A stretch of DNA of 64,000 nucleotides, from contig NZ_BSNG01000001.1 of the NCBI RefSeq assembly GCF_030159855.1, positions 1,860,001 to 1,924,000 of the forward strand, written 5' to 3'. This document shows positions 24,466 through 32,174 of this stretch, one piece after another; positions within the stretch are counted from its first letter, which is position 1; every line of letters starts with the position of its first letter. The notes beneath the pieces were generated by a model. That model saw only the letters and a program-made list of their open reading frames with translations, did not search any database and was not told the DNA's origin. A program made the position numbers and the translations under genes. This DNA is from Devosia yakushimensis (GTDB lineage: Bacteria; Pseudomonadota; Alphaproteobacteria; Rhizobiales; Devosiaceae).

Positions 24466-24867
24466 CTAGAAGTCGAAGCCCATCTGCGACACCGGCGCGG
24501 CCTTACGCTGCTTGGGCTGGACGGGCGCAGCCATCTCAGCCACCGGTTCAGGGAGCGGAACGGGCTCGGGGACAATGACCGGAGCGGGTGCGGATTTCGG
24601 CACTGGTGACGGAGCGATTTTGTCCAGCCATTTGCGGATCGGGACTAGGCGCTTGGCCTGCAGCGCGTAATGGTTTTCGCGGCCGGACTTTTCCTCGCGG
24701 ATCAACCCCGCCTCGCGCAGTACACGCAGATGGCGGGAAATGGCTGGGCGGCTGATGTCGAATTTGGCAGCCAGCCGGTGGACCGGTGACGGTCCCGCCT
24801 GCAGCAATTCGACGATCCGGCAGCGGGTCGGGTCCGCCAATGCGATGAAGATGGAAACAGGGGCCAT
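24466..24867 (-). CDS. ArsR-family regulator with Pro-rich C-terminal tail
   Basis: This 133-residue protein has an N-terminal ArsR winged helix (residues 5-85; FDISRPAISRHLRVLREAGL is the recognition region) and then about 45 residues rich in Pro, Val and Glu (PAPVIVPEPVPLPEPV), ending MGFDF. No Cys pair for metal binding is seen in the recognition helix, so it is more like the SmtB-fold regulators of lipid or envelope genes than an arsenic sensor. A GTAAC dyad upstream may be its own operator. Confidence 0.82.
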   Translation of the reverse strand: MAPVSIFIALADPTRCRIVELLQAGPSPVHRLAAKFDISRPAISRHLRVLREAGLIREEKSGRENHYALQAKRLVPIRKWLDKIAPSPVPKSAPAPVIVPEPVPLPEPVAEMAAPVQPKQRKAAPVSQMGFDF

Positions 24868-24895
24868 GACACTCTCGATACCGGAGCCCCTCTAA

Positions 24896-24911
24896 GTAAC
24901 CCATGCGTTAC
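24896..24911. promoter_or_regulatory. GTAAC-N6-GTTAC dyad upstream of the ArsR-type gene
   Basis: GTAAC (24896-24900) and GTTAC (24907-24911) flank six bases, 28-44 bases upstream of the ArsR-type start codon. The place and size fit an autoregulatory ArsR operator. Inferred only from symmetry and position. Confidence 0.4.
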
Positions 24912-25051
24912 CCGTCAAGCCGGAAGTGCCTGATAAAAAAGCTTGTTCACCGGAACAATCGCCGCTTTGCTGGCAATGCCACGAAGTGGCCCCGTATAGG
25001 GGCTATTCGAGGGTCGGCCGGGGGCGGCTGGAAGCCAAAGGAATTTCGCGC

Positions 25052-25741
25052 GTGCAGCAACATCCAGAACCGGTTTCCCGCACATGGTGGAGCCGCCGGC
25101 AGCGGCCGTACTCGGTTGCGGAGCTGGTGGCAGATTGTGCCGTCCACATCCTGGGACTGGTGGTTGCCATCGCCCTGGGCTCGATCCTTTTAACCCTGGC
25201 AACGATCGATACCGCGCCGGAGGCGGTCCCGGCTCTATCGCTCTATATCGGTACGCTGATCGCCGTATTGGGTGTATCCCTCGCCTACAATATGTGGCCG
25301 GTTTCACCGGTCAAAGCGGTGCTGGCGCGCTTTGACCAGGCAGCGATTTTTCTTTTTATCGCAGGAACTTATACACCATTCCTTGCTGTTATCGGCGGCA
25401 CGGCAACAGGCTTGGTGATGACCAGCTTTGTGTGGGGTGCGTCCCTCGTTGGCGTGGCGCTCAAGCTGATCGTGCCGCGACGCTTCGGCCGGCTGGCCAT
25501 CCTGCTCTATCTCGCGATCGGCTGGAGCGGCGTTCTGGTTTTCCAGTCGCTGGCGCAGACCCTGCCCATGAGCACAATGTGGCTGCTGCTGGCGGGTGGC
25601 GTGGTCTATTCGGCGGGGATTATCTTCCACCTTTGGGAACGACTGAAATTTCAGAATGTGCTCTGGCATGTCTTCGTCGTCACCGGCGCAAGCCTGCATC
25701 TATGGGCCGTGCTCGACTGCATGGTGATCCAACGGCTCTAA
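25052..25741 (+). CDS. hemolysin III/PAQR-like membrane protein
   Basis: This roughly 229-residue integral membrane protein has seven hydrophobic segments. Family marks are the N-terminal YSVAELVADCAVHILG and the C-terminal HLWERLKFQNVLWHVFVVTGASLH, with the His residues proposed to bind Zn in PAQR proteins. The GTG at 25052 has AAAGGA upstream and gives the family length; the frame is open to 24926 but that extension is not membrane- or family-like. Despite the name, a lytic function is doubtful; a role in lipid or membrane homeostasis is more likely. Confidence 0.85.
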   Translation: MQQHPEPVSRTWWSRRQRPYSVAELVADCAVHILGLVVAIALGSILLTLATIDTAPEAVPALSLYIGTLIAVLGVSLAYNMWPVSPVKAVLARFDQAAIFLFIAGTYTPFLAVIGGTATGLVMTSFVWGASLVGVALKLIVPRRFGRLAILLYLAIGWSGVLVFQSLAQTLPMSTMWLLLAGGVVYSAGIIFHLWERLKFQNVLWHVFVVTGASLHLWAVLDCMVIQRL

Positions 25742-26223
25742 TTGGCGGCTGGCGCCCCAACCCTGTCATGCTCCATGGTGTCGCCGGGCTTGAGCCCGAT
25801 CTCGACCGAGCGGCCACCCGGAATTTCCAGCACGAACTGCACCGGTCCATCGGAGGGGATGCCGGTGGGATCGTGCGGCCGCGCGTTGACATGGATATTC
25901 TTCACCACGCCCTTGGCATCAACGAAAATCATGTCGAGAGGAATGAAGGTGTTGCGCATCCAGAACGAAACCGGCTGTTCGCCCTTGAAGTCGAACAGCA
26001 TGCCCGTATCGTCGGCGAGTTCCTGGCGATACATCAGGCCTTGCGCGCGGCTTTCGGGCGTGTCGACCACCTCGACATTGAAATTGTAGTCCCCGGTCGC
26101 CGAATGCAGCACCAGCTTGCCCTCGTCACTGCAGGCCGCCAAGGGCGCGGCCGCGAGGAGCACGGCCATGGCTATTCCTGCCCGGCGCAGGGTGGAGCCG
26201 ATCCGCTGGACAGACAGGGTCAT
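25738..26223 (-). CDS. DUF192 lipoprotein
   Basis: This 161-residue protein has a signal peptide ending in a lipobox (PLAAC, Cys31) and a DUF192 domain: TPESRAQGLMYRQEL, FWMRNTFIPLDMIFVD, and VLEIPGG near the end. The family is small, periplasmic and of unknown function. The chosen start (26223) begins MTLSVQRIG; an earlier ATG (26421) lies inside the upstream cold-shock gene. The TAG stop overlaps the TAA stop of the hemolysin III gene. The neighbouring cold-shock gene on the same strand ends 11 bases upstream, so they may be co-transcribed. Confidence 0.88.
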   Translation of the reverse strand: MTLSVQRIGSTLRRAGIAMAVLLAAAPLAACSDEGKLVLHSATGDYNFNVEVVDTPESRAQGLMYRQELADDTGMLFDFKGEQPVSFWMRNTFIPLDMIFVDAKGVVKNIHVNARPHDPTGIPSDGPVQFVLEIPGGRSVEIGLKPGDTMEHDRVGAPAAN

Positions 26224-26233
26224 ACTGGAATTC

Positions 26234-26857
26234 CTAATGCGAAGACGGTGCGTCGCCCCAACCATCGGGCCGGATTTCGGCGACCATAAGGCCCTTGGGA
26301 CCATTACCGTAGCGGACCAGTACGAATTGGCCGGGTCGCAATTCGGTAATGCCGAAGCGGCGCAGCGTTTCCATATGCACGAAAATATCGGGCGTGCCCT
26401 CGCCGGCCGACAGAAAGCCAAAGCCGCGAATGCGGTTGAACCACTTTACTTCGAGCCGCACCATGCCAGAGGTCGGCTCGACCACGACATGGGTCCGCGG
26501 CGCGGGCATTTGCGCGGGATGGCGAGCGGTGGAGTCATCCATGGAAATGATGCGGAAAGCCTGTAGGCCACCGGGGCGGTTGAGCGCTTCCACCACGATC
26601 CGCGCGCCTTCATGGGCGGTCTGGTAGCCGTCGCGGCGCAGGCAGGTCACGTGCAGCAGCACATCGGCCATGCCATTGTCGGGAATGATGAAACCGAAGC
26701 CCTTACCGGCATCGAACCACTTGATTGCGCCAGCGATTTCAATGGTATCGAGCCCGGCATCGCCAGGCTGGGCGGACGCATCGGTACGGCTCACCGCGCC
26801 CATTTCACCTGGTTGGGTCGCCGGCTGATCGCCGTCACCACTGAACTTGGCCCCCAT
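26234..26857 (-). CDS. double cold-shock-domain protein
   Basis: This 207-residue cytoplasmic protein has two cold-shock domains separated by a linker: domain 1 near 42-105 (IKWFDAGKGFGFI, then VLLHVT) and domain 2 near 135-200 (VKWFNRIRGFGFL, then IFVHME). These domains bind single-stranded RNA or DNA and melt secondary structure. Single-domain CspA is about 70 residues, so this is a tandem form common in alphaproteobacteria. The first 40 residues are low-complexity. The start at 26857 is preferred over 26908. Confidence 0.9.
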   Translation of the reverse strand: MGAKFSGDGDQPATQPGEMGAVSRTDASAQPGDAGLDTIEIAGAIKWFDAGKGFGFIIPDNGMADVLLHVTCLRRDGYQTAHEGARIVVEALNRPGGLQAFRIISMDDSTARHPAQMPAPRTHVVVEPTSGMVRLEVKWFNRIRGFGFLSAGEGTPDIFVHMETLRRFGITELRPGQFVLVRYGNGPKGLMVAEIRPDGWGDAPSSH

Positions 26858-27051
26858 AGTCCCAAAGCCCTTTAATACTCGCCCCGCTTCTGCGAGGTAC
26901 TCCCACAAGACTGGACTACTCTGGCCGATTCAACGGCAAAAGTTAAGAAGATGTTGCGATTTTGTTTAGCGGCTGTGCGACATGGCATTGGTTGCGGCGG
27001 CGGGCATGGCTTGCTAGGCCATGGCCGACGGTTTTTGCCAAGGAGAATGCA

Positions 27052-27468
27052 ATGCAATATCTGCACACCATGGTTCGCGTGACCAATGTCGAGGAGAGCC
27101 TTCGCTTTTATTGTCAAGGACTTGGCCTGGAGGAAGTGCGGCGGACGGAGAATGAAAAGGGCCGCTATACGCTGATTTTCCTGCGCGCGCCGGGCGATGC
27201 GGGCGGTGAAGTGGAGCTGACTTATAACTGGGACCCGGAAGACTATACCGGGGGCCGCAATTTCGGGCACCTGGCGTACCGCGTGAAGGATATTTACCAG
27301 CTCTGCCAGCATCTTAGCGATATGGGCGTCATCATCAACCGCCCGCCGCGCGACGGCCATATGGCCTTTGTGCGCTCGCCGGACGGGATTTCGGTGGAGC
27401 TAATCCAGGAGAGCACCCTGCCCCCGCAGGAGCCCTGGCTTTCGATGCCCAATACCGGAAAGTGGTAA
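27052..27468 (+). CDS. gloA: glyoxalase I (lactoylglutathione lyase)
   Basis: This 138-residue enzyme converts the methylglyoxal-glutathione hemithioacetal to lactoylglutathione, detoxifying methylglyoxal. The metal ligands are present at H5, E55, H73 and E116, near-identical in spacing to E. coli GloA (H5, E56, H74, E122). AAGGAG lies upstream of the ATG. It is divergent from the cold-shock gene and is followed by a 13-bp inverted repeat. Confidence 0.92.
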   Translation: MQYLHTMVRVTNVEESLRFYCQGLGLEEVRRTENEKGRYTLIFLRAPGDAGGEVELTYNWDPEDYTGGRNFGHLAYRVKDIYQLCQHLSDMGVIINRPPRDGHMAFVRSPDGISVELIQESTLPPQEPWLSMPNTGKW

Positions 27469-27500
27469 CAGACTGTTAGCATTGACGGCGCCAAAGCTAA

Positions 27501-27542
27501 GGTTTCGCTAACCATTTCGGTTAGCCCGAGGTTAGCGAAACC
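27501..27542 (+). terminator. 13-bp inverted repeat after gloA
   Basis: GGTTTCGCTAACC (27501-27513) is repeated in exact reverse complement as GGTTAGCGAAACC (27530-27542), with an additional GGTTAG in the loop (27519-27524) that could pair competitively. GATCGTATTTT follows. It is 33 bases after the gloA stop, so a terminator is likely; the extra half-site also allows an operator for the next gene. Confidence 0.5.
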
Positions 27543-27619
27543 GATCGTATTTTAAAGACTTCACAGGACCGAGCATTGCCTGTTGCCGATTTGCAACAGA
27601 CCAGTCCGAGGAAGTCGCC

Positions 27620-28096
27620 ATGCATCCCCTCATCCGCCCCATCGCCGCTGCCATTGTCTGCTCGCTCGCCCTGGGCGCCTGCATGCCCATGGCCATGTTC
27701 GCCAGCTCGAGCGGCTCGGCCTATGCCGGCAAGCGCAATGACTGGGGCACGATCGTCGCGAGCCGCGAAGTCAATGCCCTCTGCATCACGCCCAAGCTCA
27801 GATTCGTCATCTGGGAATTCGAAGGGCGGTTCGGGCGCAAGGTCATCATGAATTCCGGCTATCGGGACGGACAGCATAATGCTGCGGCCGGCGGCGCGGA
27901 TAGTTCGTACCACACCAAGTGCATGGCGGCCGATTTCTATATCCCGGGCGTGCCCAAGCAGGAACTGATCGCCTTTGCCATGCAGGTCGATGGCGTGGGC
28001 GGGCTGGGCTGCTATCCGGGACGCCAGTTCATCCATGTCGATGTGCGCGACCGGCCGCGCGGCTACAATCGCCCGGTGACTTTTTCAGGCTGTTGA
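27620..28096 (+). CDS. lipoprotein with peptidase M15A (DUF882/YcbK-like) domain
   Basis: This 158-residue exported protein has a lipobox (LALGAC, Cys21) and a D-Ala-D-Ala-type Zn peptidase domain. The predicted Zn ligands are H98 and D105 (SYHTKCMAAD) and H139 (FIHVDV). It probably trims peptidoglycan cross-links or stem peptides in the periplasm, anchored to a membrane by lipid. It stands alone between gloA and the tRNA-Glu genes. Confidence 0.87.
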   Translation: MHPLIRPIAAAIVCSLALGACMPMAMFASSSGSAYAGKRNDWGTIVASREVNALCITPKLRFVIWEFEGRFGRKVIMNSGYRDGQHNAAAGGADSSYHTKCMAADFYIPGVPKQELIAFAMQVDGVGGLGCYPGRQFIHVDVRDRPRGYNRPVTFSGC

Positions 28097-28168
28097 AAAA
28101 AGTCACTTTCATGTCGTCAAATGGGTTGCGCATCACGAGATGCCCAACTATACGAACCCAGCGCTTAG

Positions 28169-28243
28169 GCGCCCTTCGTCTATCGGTCAGGACGCCACCC
28201 TTTCACGGTGGAGAGAGGGGTTCGATTCCCCTAGGGCGTACCA
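28169..28243 (+). tRNA. tRNA-Glu (TTC)
   Basis: This 75-base gene folds into a full cloverleaf with encoded CCA. The anticodon loop CTTTCAC gives anticodon TTC, read as Glu. The acceptor stem GCGCCCT/AGGGCGT closes with a G1-U72 wobble in place of the usual G-C. A second tRNA-Glu follows after 50 bases. Confidence 0.95.
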
Positions 28244-28293
28244 TTCTTCTTGCTGAAGTTTGGCCAAGTAGCTAACACTGAGATCCTTGCTCC

Positions 28294-28368
28294 GCGCCCA
28301 TCGTCTAGCGGTCAGGACACCGCCCTCTCACGGCGGGAACAGGGGTTCGATTCCCCTTGGGCGTACCA
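28294..28368 (+). tRNA. tRNA-Glu (CTC)
   Basis: This 75-base gene with encoded CCA has anticodon loop CTCTCAC, giving CTC (Glu). It is similar to the neighbouring tRNA-Glu(TTC) throughout, with the same G1-U72 wobble (GCGCCCA/TGGGCGT), so the two look like a tandem duplication followed by anticodon change. Confidence 0.95.
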
Positions 28369-28485
28369 GTACAAGCGGGTCAGGCCTCGTTCCCTTCCAG
28401 GCAAATATGCTTGCTATGCAGGCATGGATTCGCAGCGGGCAACGGCGCCCGCCAGCAAAGGTAATCTTCTTAAGTCCGGAGCGAC

Positions 28486-28815
28486 TTGTCGATGATCGAG
28501 GCCGCCAAAGACGTTATTCGCACCGCGACGGGTATTCCCGATGTGGCATTGCACGTTCTGTTGGGCCTGCTGGTCTATTTCCTCTGTATCCTGATATTCC
28601 GGGCCCCGCTACGCAGCTGGTGGCCCTGGCTTGCCGTGCTGGCCCTGCAATCGGCCAATGAGATATCCGACGCTATCGGAGACCTGCCGCGCCGCAACGG
28701 AATTGAGGTCCGCGGGACGATCCTGGATACGGCGGTGACGCTTTTGCTGCCGACAATCATCGTCATCGCGGCCAGGCTTGCCTTCATGCGCTCGCAAAGG
28801 CTGGCGCCGAGGTAG
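28486..28815 (+). CDS. small integral membrane protein, unknown function
   Basis: This protein of 107-109 residues has three hydrophobic segments (near 22-40, 45-60 and 82-102) and polar loops (EISDAIGDLPRRNG). Start is TTG at 28486 or ATG at 28492; CGGAG precedes both. The sequence is VanZ-like in size and layout, but I see no diagnostic motif, so the function is unknown. It lies alone between the tRNA genes and a convergent acyltransferase gene. Confidence 0.65.
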   Translation: MSMIEAAKDVIRTATGIPDVALHVLLGLLVYFLCILIFRAPLRSWWPWLAVLALQSANEISDAIGDLPRRNGIEVRGTILDTAVTLLLPTIIVIAARLAFMRSQRLAPR

Positions 28816-28838
28816 GGGCGAACAGCCCCGCGCCTACC

Positions 28839-29966
28839 CTATGGGCCGCTGAGGCCGCTGATCTTTTCTCCGGGGGCGGAGGGTGGGAGCCAAGTGCCTT
28901 TTGCGGCCTGGGTTTCCTCATTGGCGCGGCGGGCGGCCTTGCGGCGTTGCGCCTTGAGATCGATTCCCAGCAGGAAGAGCGCCGTCAGATCGTTTTTGAG
29001 CGCCAGCTTTTCAACCAGGATGGGGGCGAAGACGCCCATGAGAAATGCGGGCAGGAAGATCAGTTCGGGGGCGATGCTGGGCCAGATTTTCTGGATTACC
29101 TCCCGCGTCGTTCCCGTAAAGGTCACGTGGTAGAGGAAGATGGCGTAGGTGTAGGGGCCAAAAAACAGCAATATCCTGGAACGCGGCTTGAGCAGGAACA
29201 GGAATAGCGCGCTGCCGAGCCCGAGGATGATCTGGTGGATATGCTCGATCGGGCGGGGCACCTGAATAAGGCTTAGGATCAGCGCGATATTGATGGCCAG
29301 CAGCAAGGCCAGCACAACGCCAAGCGCCATGGTCATCCAGGGCGTGATATCGCCCTCCCCCTCCTGCGCCCGGCGGCGCAGATAATAGGCGAAGAGATGG
29401 CCGGCATAGAAAAATGGCGCCAGGTAGCACCCCTGGTACATGGACATGATGTTGGGGTCCCAGCGCTCGGCAAAGATGAATACCGGCACAAAGAACACGA
29501 TCAGGATAATGGCGGCCAGGTCGCTGCGCCCCTTGAGCAGGAAACTCAGGGTGAGCAGCAGCGCCGTGAGCACGAAGGTGGCCTGCAGGAACCAGAAATG
29601 GGCGTATTGCACGAAGAAAATGGAGAGGAATGGCTGCTGGTCATAACCCGCGGCGGCGCGCAAGACGTAAAAGATGATGCTTGCCGTCACCATGGGCAGC
29701 AGCAGGCGCTTGACCTTGCTGGTTATGGCCCCTTGCCACTGGCTGAGGCTGACAATGACAGCACTCAGCACAAAACCCGAGATGAAGGAGAAAATCGGCA
29801 TGCGCGAATTGTCGAGCGCGTCATTGACGATGCGTAGCGGATGCCACTGATCCAGCCCCAGTCCATCGGTGACGTCGGCGCCCGTAACGTGGAAAGAAAC
29901 CAGCAGCAGGCAGGCAAGACCACGGATCGTTTCGACATATTCCAGACGTCCAGCTCTCAGGGACAT
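28839..29966 (-). CDS. membrane acyltransferase (acyltransferase 3/OafA family)
   Basis: This roughly 375-residue protein has about ten membrane helices. The N-terminal motif EYVETIRGLACLLLVSFH contains the R and H residues of the acyltransferase-3 family, which O-acetylates or acylates cell-surface glycans. The ATG at 29966 has GAGG upstream; the frame is open to 30194 but the extension lacks family sequence. The C-terminus is basic then Pro/Gly-rich. The target glycan is unknown; the exopolysaccharide locus is 25 kb away. Confidence 0.86.
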   Translation of the reverse strand: MSLRAGRLEYVETIRGLACLLLVSFHVTGADVTDGLGLDQWHPLRIVNDALDNSRMPIFSFISGFVLSAVIVSLSQWQGAITSKVKRLLLPMVTASIIFYVLRAAAGYDQQPFLSIFFVQYAHFWFLQATFVLTALLLTLSFLLKGRSDLAAIILIVFFVPVFIFAERWDPNIMSMYQGCYLAPFFYAGHLFAYYLRRRAQEGEGDITPWMTMALGVVLALLLAINIALILSLIQVPRPIEHIHQIILGLGSALFLFLLKPRSRILLFFGPYTYAIFLYHVTFTGTTREVIQKIWPSIAPELIFLPAFLMGVFAPILVEKLALKNDLTALFLLGIDLKAQRRKAARRANEETQAAKGTWLPPSAPGEKISGLSGP

Positions 29967-30269
29967 TTGAACCTCGCTGAATAAAACGCCGAACGGACAG
30001 CAAGGCGCCCGTAAGAACACTGGTATTCTCAGCGCCAGCTCATCGGCACGCGGCGCGGCATCATGCACGAGATTTCCGGCGTCCATGAGATGCCGGGAGA
30101 AGCATCGTATAGGCAGCAATTGCGCCAATATATCGACGCCTGTTTCTGATCCTCCATCAAGAACGGACGAACGATAATCGCAGTAATAGTCCATACTGCA
30201 AATACTTAGACTTCTCGATCAAGTAAAATGTTGCGCCGACAGGCTTTTCGGCACGCAGGGCGGGCGACA

Positions 30270-30482
30270 TCAGTCGCGAATTGCCCGGTCAGCCTCGAAA
30301 AGCGGCAACGTGCCGTCTTCGGCGCCAGCCCGATAGGCCAGCTCGATGGCGGCTTCCACGGCGATTTCGATATGGGCGCGCAGCGGCGCAGCATCGAGGA
30401 CCTTGGGGGCAATAGCCAGCGCCTGCTCAAGATGGTCGCGGACGCATTCATAGCGGGGATCGGGAAGGGAATTCTTGATCAT
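30270..30482 (-). CDS. small acidic helical protein, unknown
   Basis: This 70-residue cytoplasmic protein (starts MIKNSLPDPRYECVRDHL, ends LPLFEADRAIRD) is mostly helical with no recognised domain. AAAGAGG is five bases upstream of the ATG at 30482. Coding is supported by the good ribosome site and amino-acid mix, but no family is recognised. It diverges from the membrane protein gene at 30660. Confidence 0.55.
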   Translation of the reverse strand: MIKNSLPDPRYECVRDHLEQALAIAPKVLDAAPLRAHIEIAVEAAIELAYRAGAEDGTLPLFEADRAIRD

Positions 30483-30659
30483 GGCGGCCTCTTTCATAGG
30501 TAGCCGCACGGATAGGGTGCCGGTATCTGGTTTCCGAGTCTTTAAGGTCCGTGCGCCGATTTGAATCAAATGACGCCGGCTTGCGGATGGGCTATTTCCC
30601 ATTGCCTGAGACCCCCGGCCATCGCATAGCTAAGCGGCTGCAGCGACGGAGGGATCGGC

Positions 30660-31343
30660 TTGGACTTCATGCGCCTTCTCAAGTCCGTGGAGGAATTGCT
30701 CTACGAACTCGTCACCTGGATCTTGTTCTATCCGCTGACCCTGTGGCGCTGCATCCGGCGGCCTCTTCAGATGATGACCTATGCCGGGACCGAACTCAGC
30801 GACAGCGATGCGGAACGGTATGACGATGCGTTGAGCCCGCCGATTTTTCTGCTGCTGACGCTGTTCATCGCCCATCTCGTCGGGCTGCAATTTGGCGTGC
30901 AATCCACGGTTGTCCTACCCGATGTGTTTGCCGATGAGCGCAATCTGCTGTTTTTCAGGGCCATAGCCTTCAGCCTCTTTCCGCTGTTGCTGGCGCTGCG
31001 CGATGTGCGGCGGCGGGGGGCGCGGCTGACGCGCAAAACGCTGCAGCCGGTGTTCTACAGCCAGTGCTATGCGGCGGCGCCGTTCATTCTCACCATCAAT
31101 CTGGCGCTGATCGTCGGTCAGCATGGCAATCCGGCGGCAATTCTGGCTGGGATCGCCATCCTCGTGCTGGGCCTTGCCTGGTATGTCCGCACGGAAGCGG
31201 CCTGGCTGATGCAGGATGGTGGAATGGCCGCCGGCCGCGCGCATCTCACCGCGGCATTGACCATTGCGCTTGGCTTTCTCGCCCTGTTCGCCGTGCTGCT
31301 GGTGACGGGCGTGGCCATAGCCAGGCAGACCGGCGTTCTTTAG
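30660..31343 (+). CDS. polytopic membrane protein, Yip1-like, unknown role
   Basis: This 227-residue protein has five hydrophobic segments (near 60-85, 100-118, 138-160, 165-185 and 202-222) after an amphipathic N-terminus. The layout is like the small rhizobial permease-like/Yip1 group, with no transporter motif. TTG at 30660 has GGAGGG six bases upstream, so it is preferred over ATG at 30669. It converges with the siderophore operon; their stops are 3 bases apart. Confidence 0.7.
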   Translation: MDFMRLLKSVEELLYELVTWILFYPLTLWRCIRRPLQMMTYAGTELSDSDAERYDDALSPPIFLLLTLFIAHLVGLQFGVQSTVVLPDVFADERNLLFFRAIAFSLFPLLLALRDVRRRGARLTRKTLQPVFYSQCYAAAPFILTINLALIVGQHGNPAAILAGIAILVLGLAWYVRTEAAWLMQDGGMAAGRAHLTAALTIALGFLALFAVLLVTGVAIARQTGVL

Positions 31344-31346
31344 GGG

Positions 31347-32162
31347 CTAAGCCAGCGCTGCCGCGCCGACATGGTGGCGGCCGATGGGGACGATCATGGG
31401 GGTGTCCGAGATGGGGTCGATCACGACGCGCGAGGCCATGCCGAAGACGTCGGCGACGATGGCTTCGGTCATCACCTCCGACGGCTTGCCCTCGGCAACG
31501 AGACGTCCGGCTTTCATGGCGACGATGTGGTCGGCATACCGACAGGCCAGGTTGAGATCGTGCAGTACGACGACGACCGTGCGGCCATTGTTGCGGACCA
31601 GGTCGGTCAACAGGTCGAGGACTTCGACCTGATGATTGATATCGAGGAAAGTGGTCGGCTCGTCGAGCAGCAGCAGATCGGTCTGCTGGGCCAGGGCCAT
31701 GGCGATCCAAACGCGTTGGCGCTGGCCGCCCGAGAGCTCGTCGACGGGCCGGTCGGCCAGCTCGAGCGTGTCGGTGGCGCGCAGGGCCTCGGCCACGGCT
31801 TCATCGTCTTCCGGGGTCCAGCGGCGGAACCAGCCTTGATGCGGATAGCGGCCGCGGCCGACCAGGTCGGCAACGACGATGGCGTCGGGCGCAATGGGGG
31901 ATTGCGGCAGGACGCCGAGAACGGTCGCGACTTCGCGCGTCGGCATGGTGTGGATGGGCTTGCCATCGAGATAGACCGCGCCGCGCGTGGGCGCCAGCAG
32001 CCGCGCCATGCCACGCAGTACGGTTGACTTGCCGCAGGCATTGGCGCCGACAATGACGGTGAGCTTGCCTGGCGGCACGGTCAGGTTGAAATCGGCGACG
32101 ACCTGGCGGTCGCCATAGCCCAGATCCATGCCGGCGGCGATAAGCTGGTGATTGGCGGACAT
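31347..32162 (-). CDS. iron-siderophore ABC transporter ATP-binding protein (FecE/FepC type)
   Basis: This 271-residue ATPase energises the permease pair just upstream. Walker A is GANACGKST (near 33), the signature LSGGQRQRVWIAMAL (near 143) and Walker B LLLLDEPTTFLD (near 163). Sequence around GVLPQSP and VADLVGRGRYPHQGWF is typical of Fe3+-siderophore importers. It is the last gene of a five-gene minus-strand operon. Confidence 0.94.
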   Translation of the reverse strand: MSANHQLIAAGMDLGYGDRQVVADFNLTVPPGKLTVIVGANACGKSTVLRGMARLLAPTRGAVYLDGKPIHTMPTREVATVLGVLPQSPIAPDAIVVADLVGRGRYPHQGWFRRWTPEDDEAVAEALRATDTLELADRPVDELSGGQRQRVWIAMALAQQTDLLLLDEPTTFLDINHQVEVLDLLTDLVRNNGRTVVVVLHDLNLACRYADHIVAMKAGRLVAEGKPSEVMTEAIVADVFGMASRVVIDPISDTPMIVPIGRHHVGAAALA

Positions 32163-32174
32163 GGCTGCCCTCCC

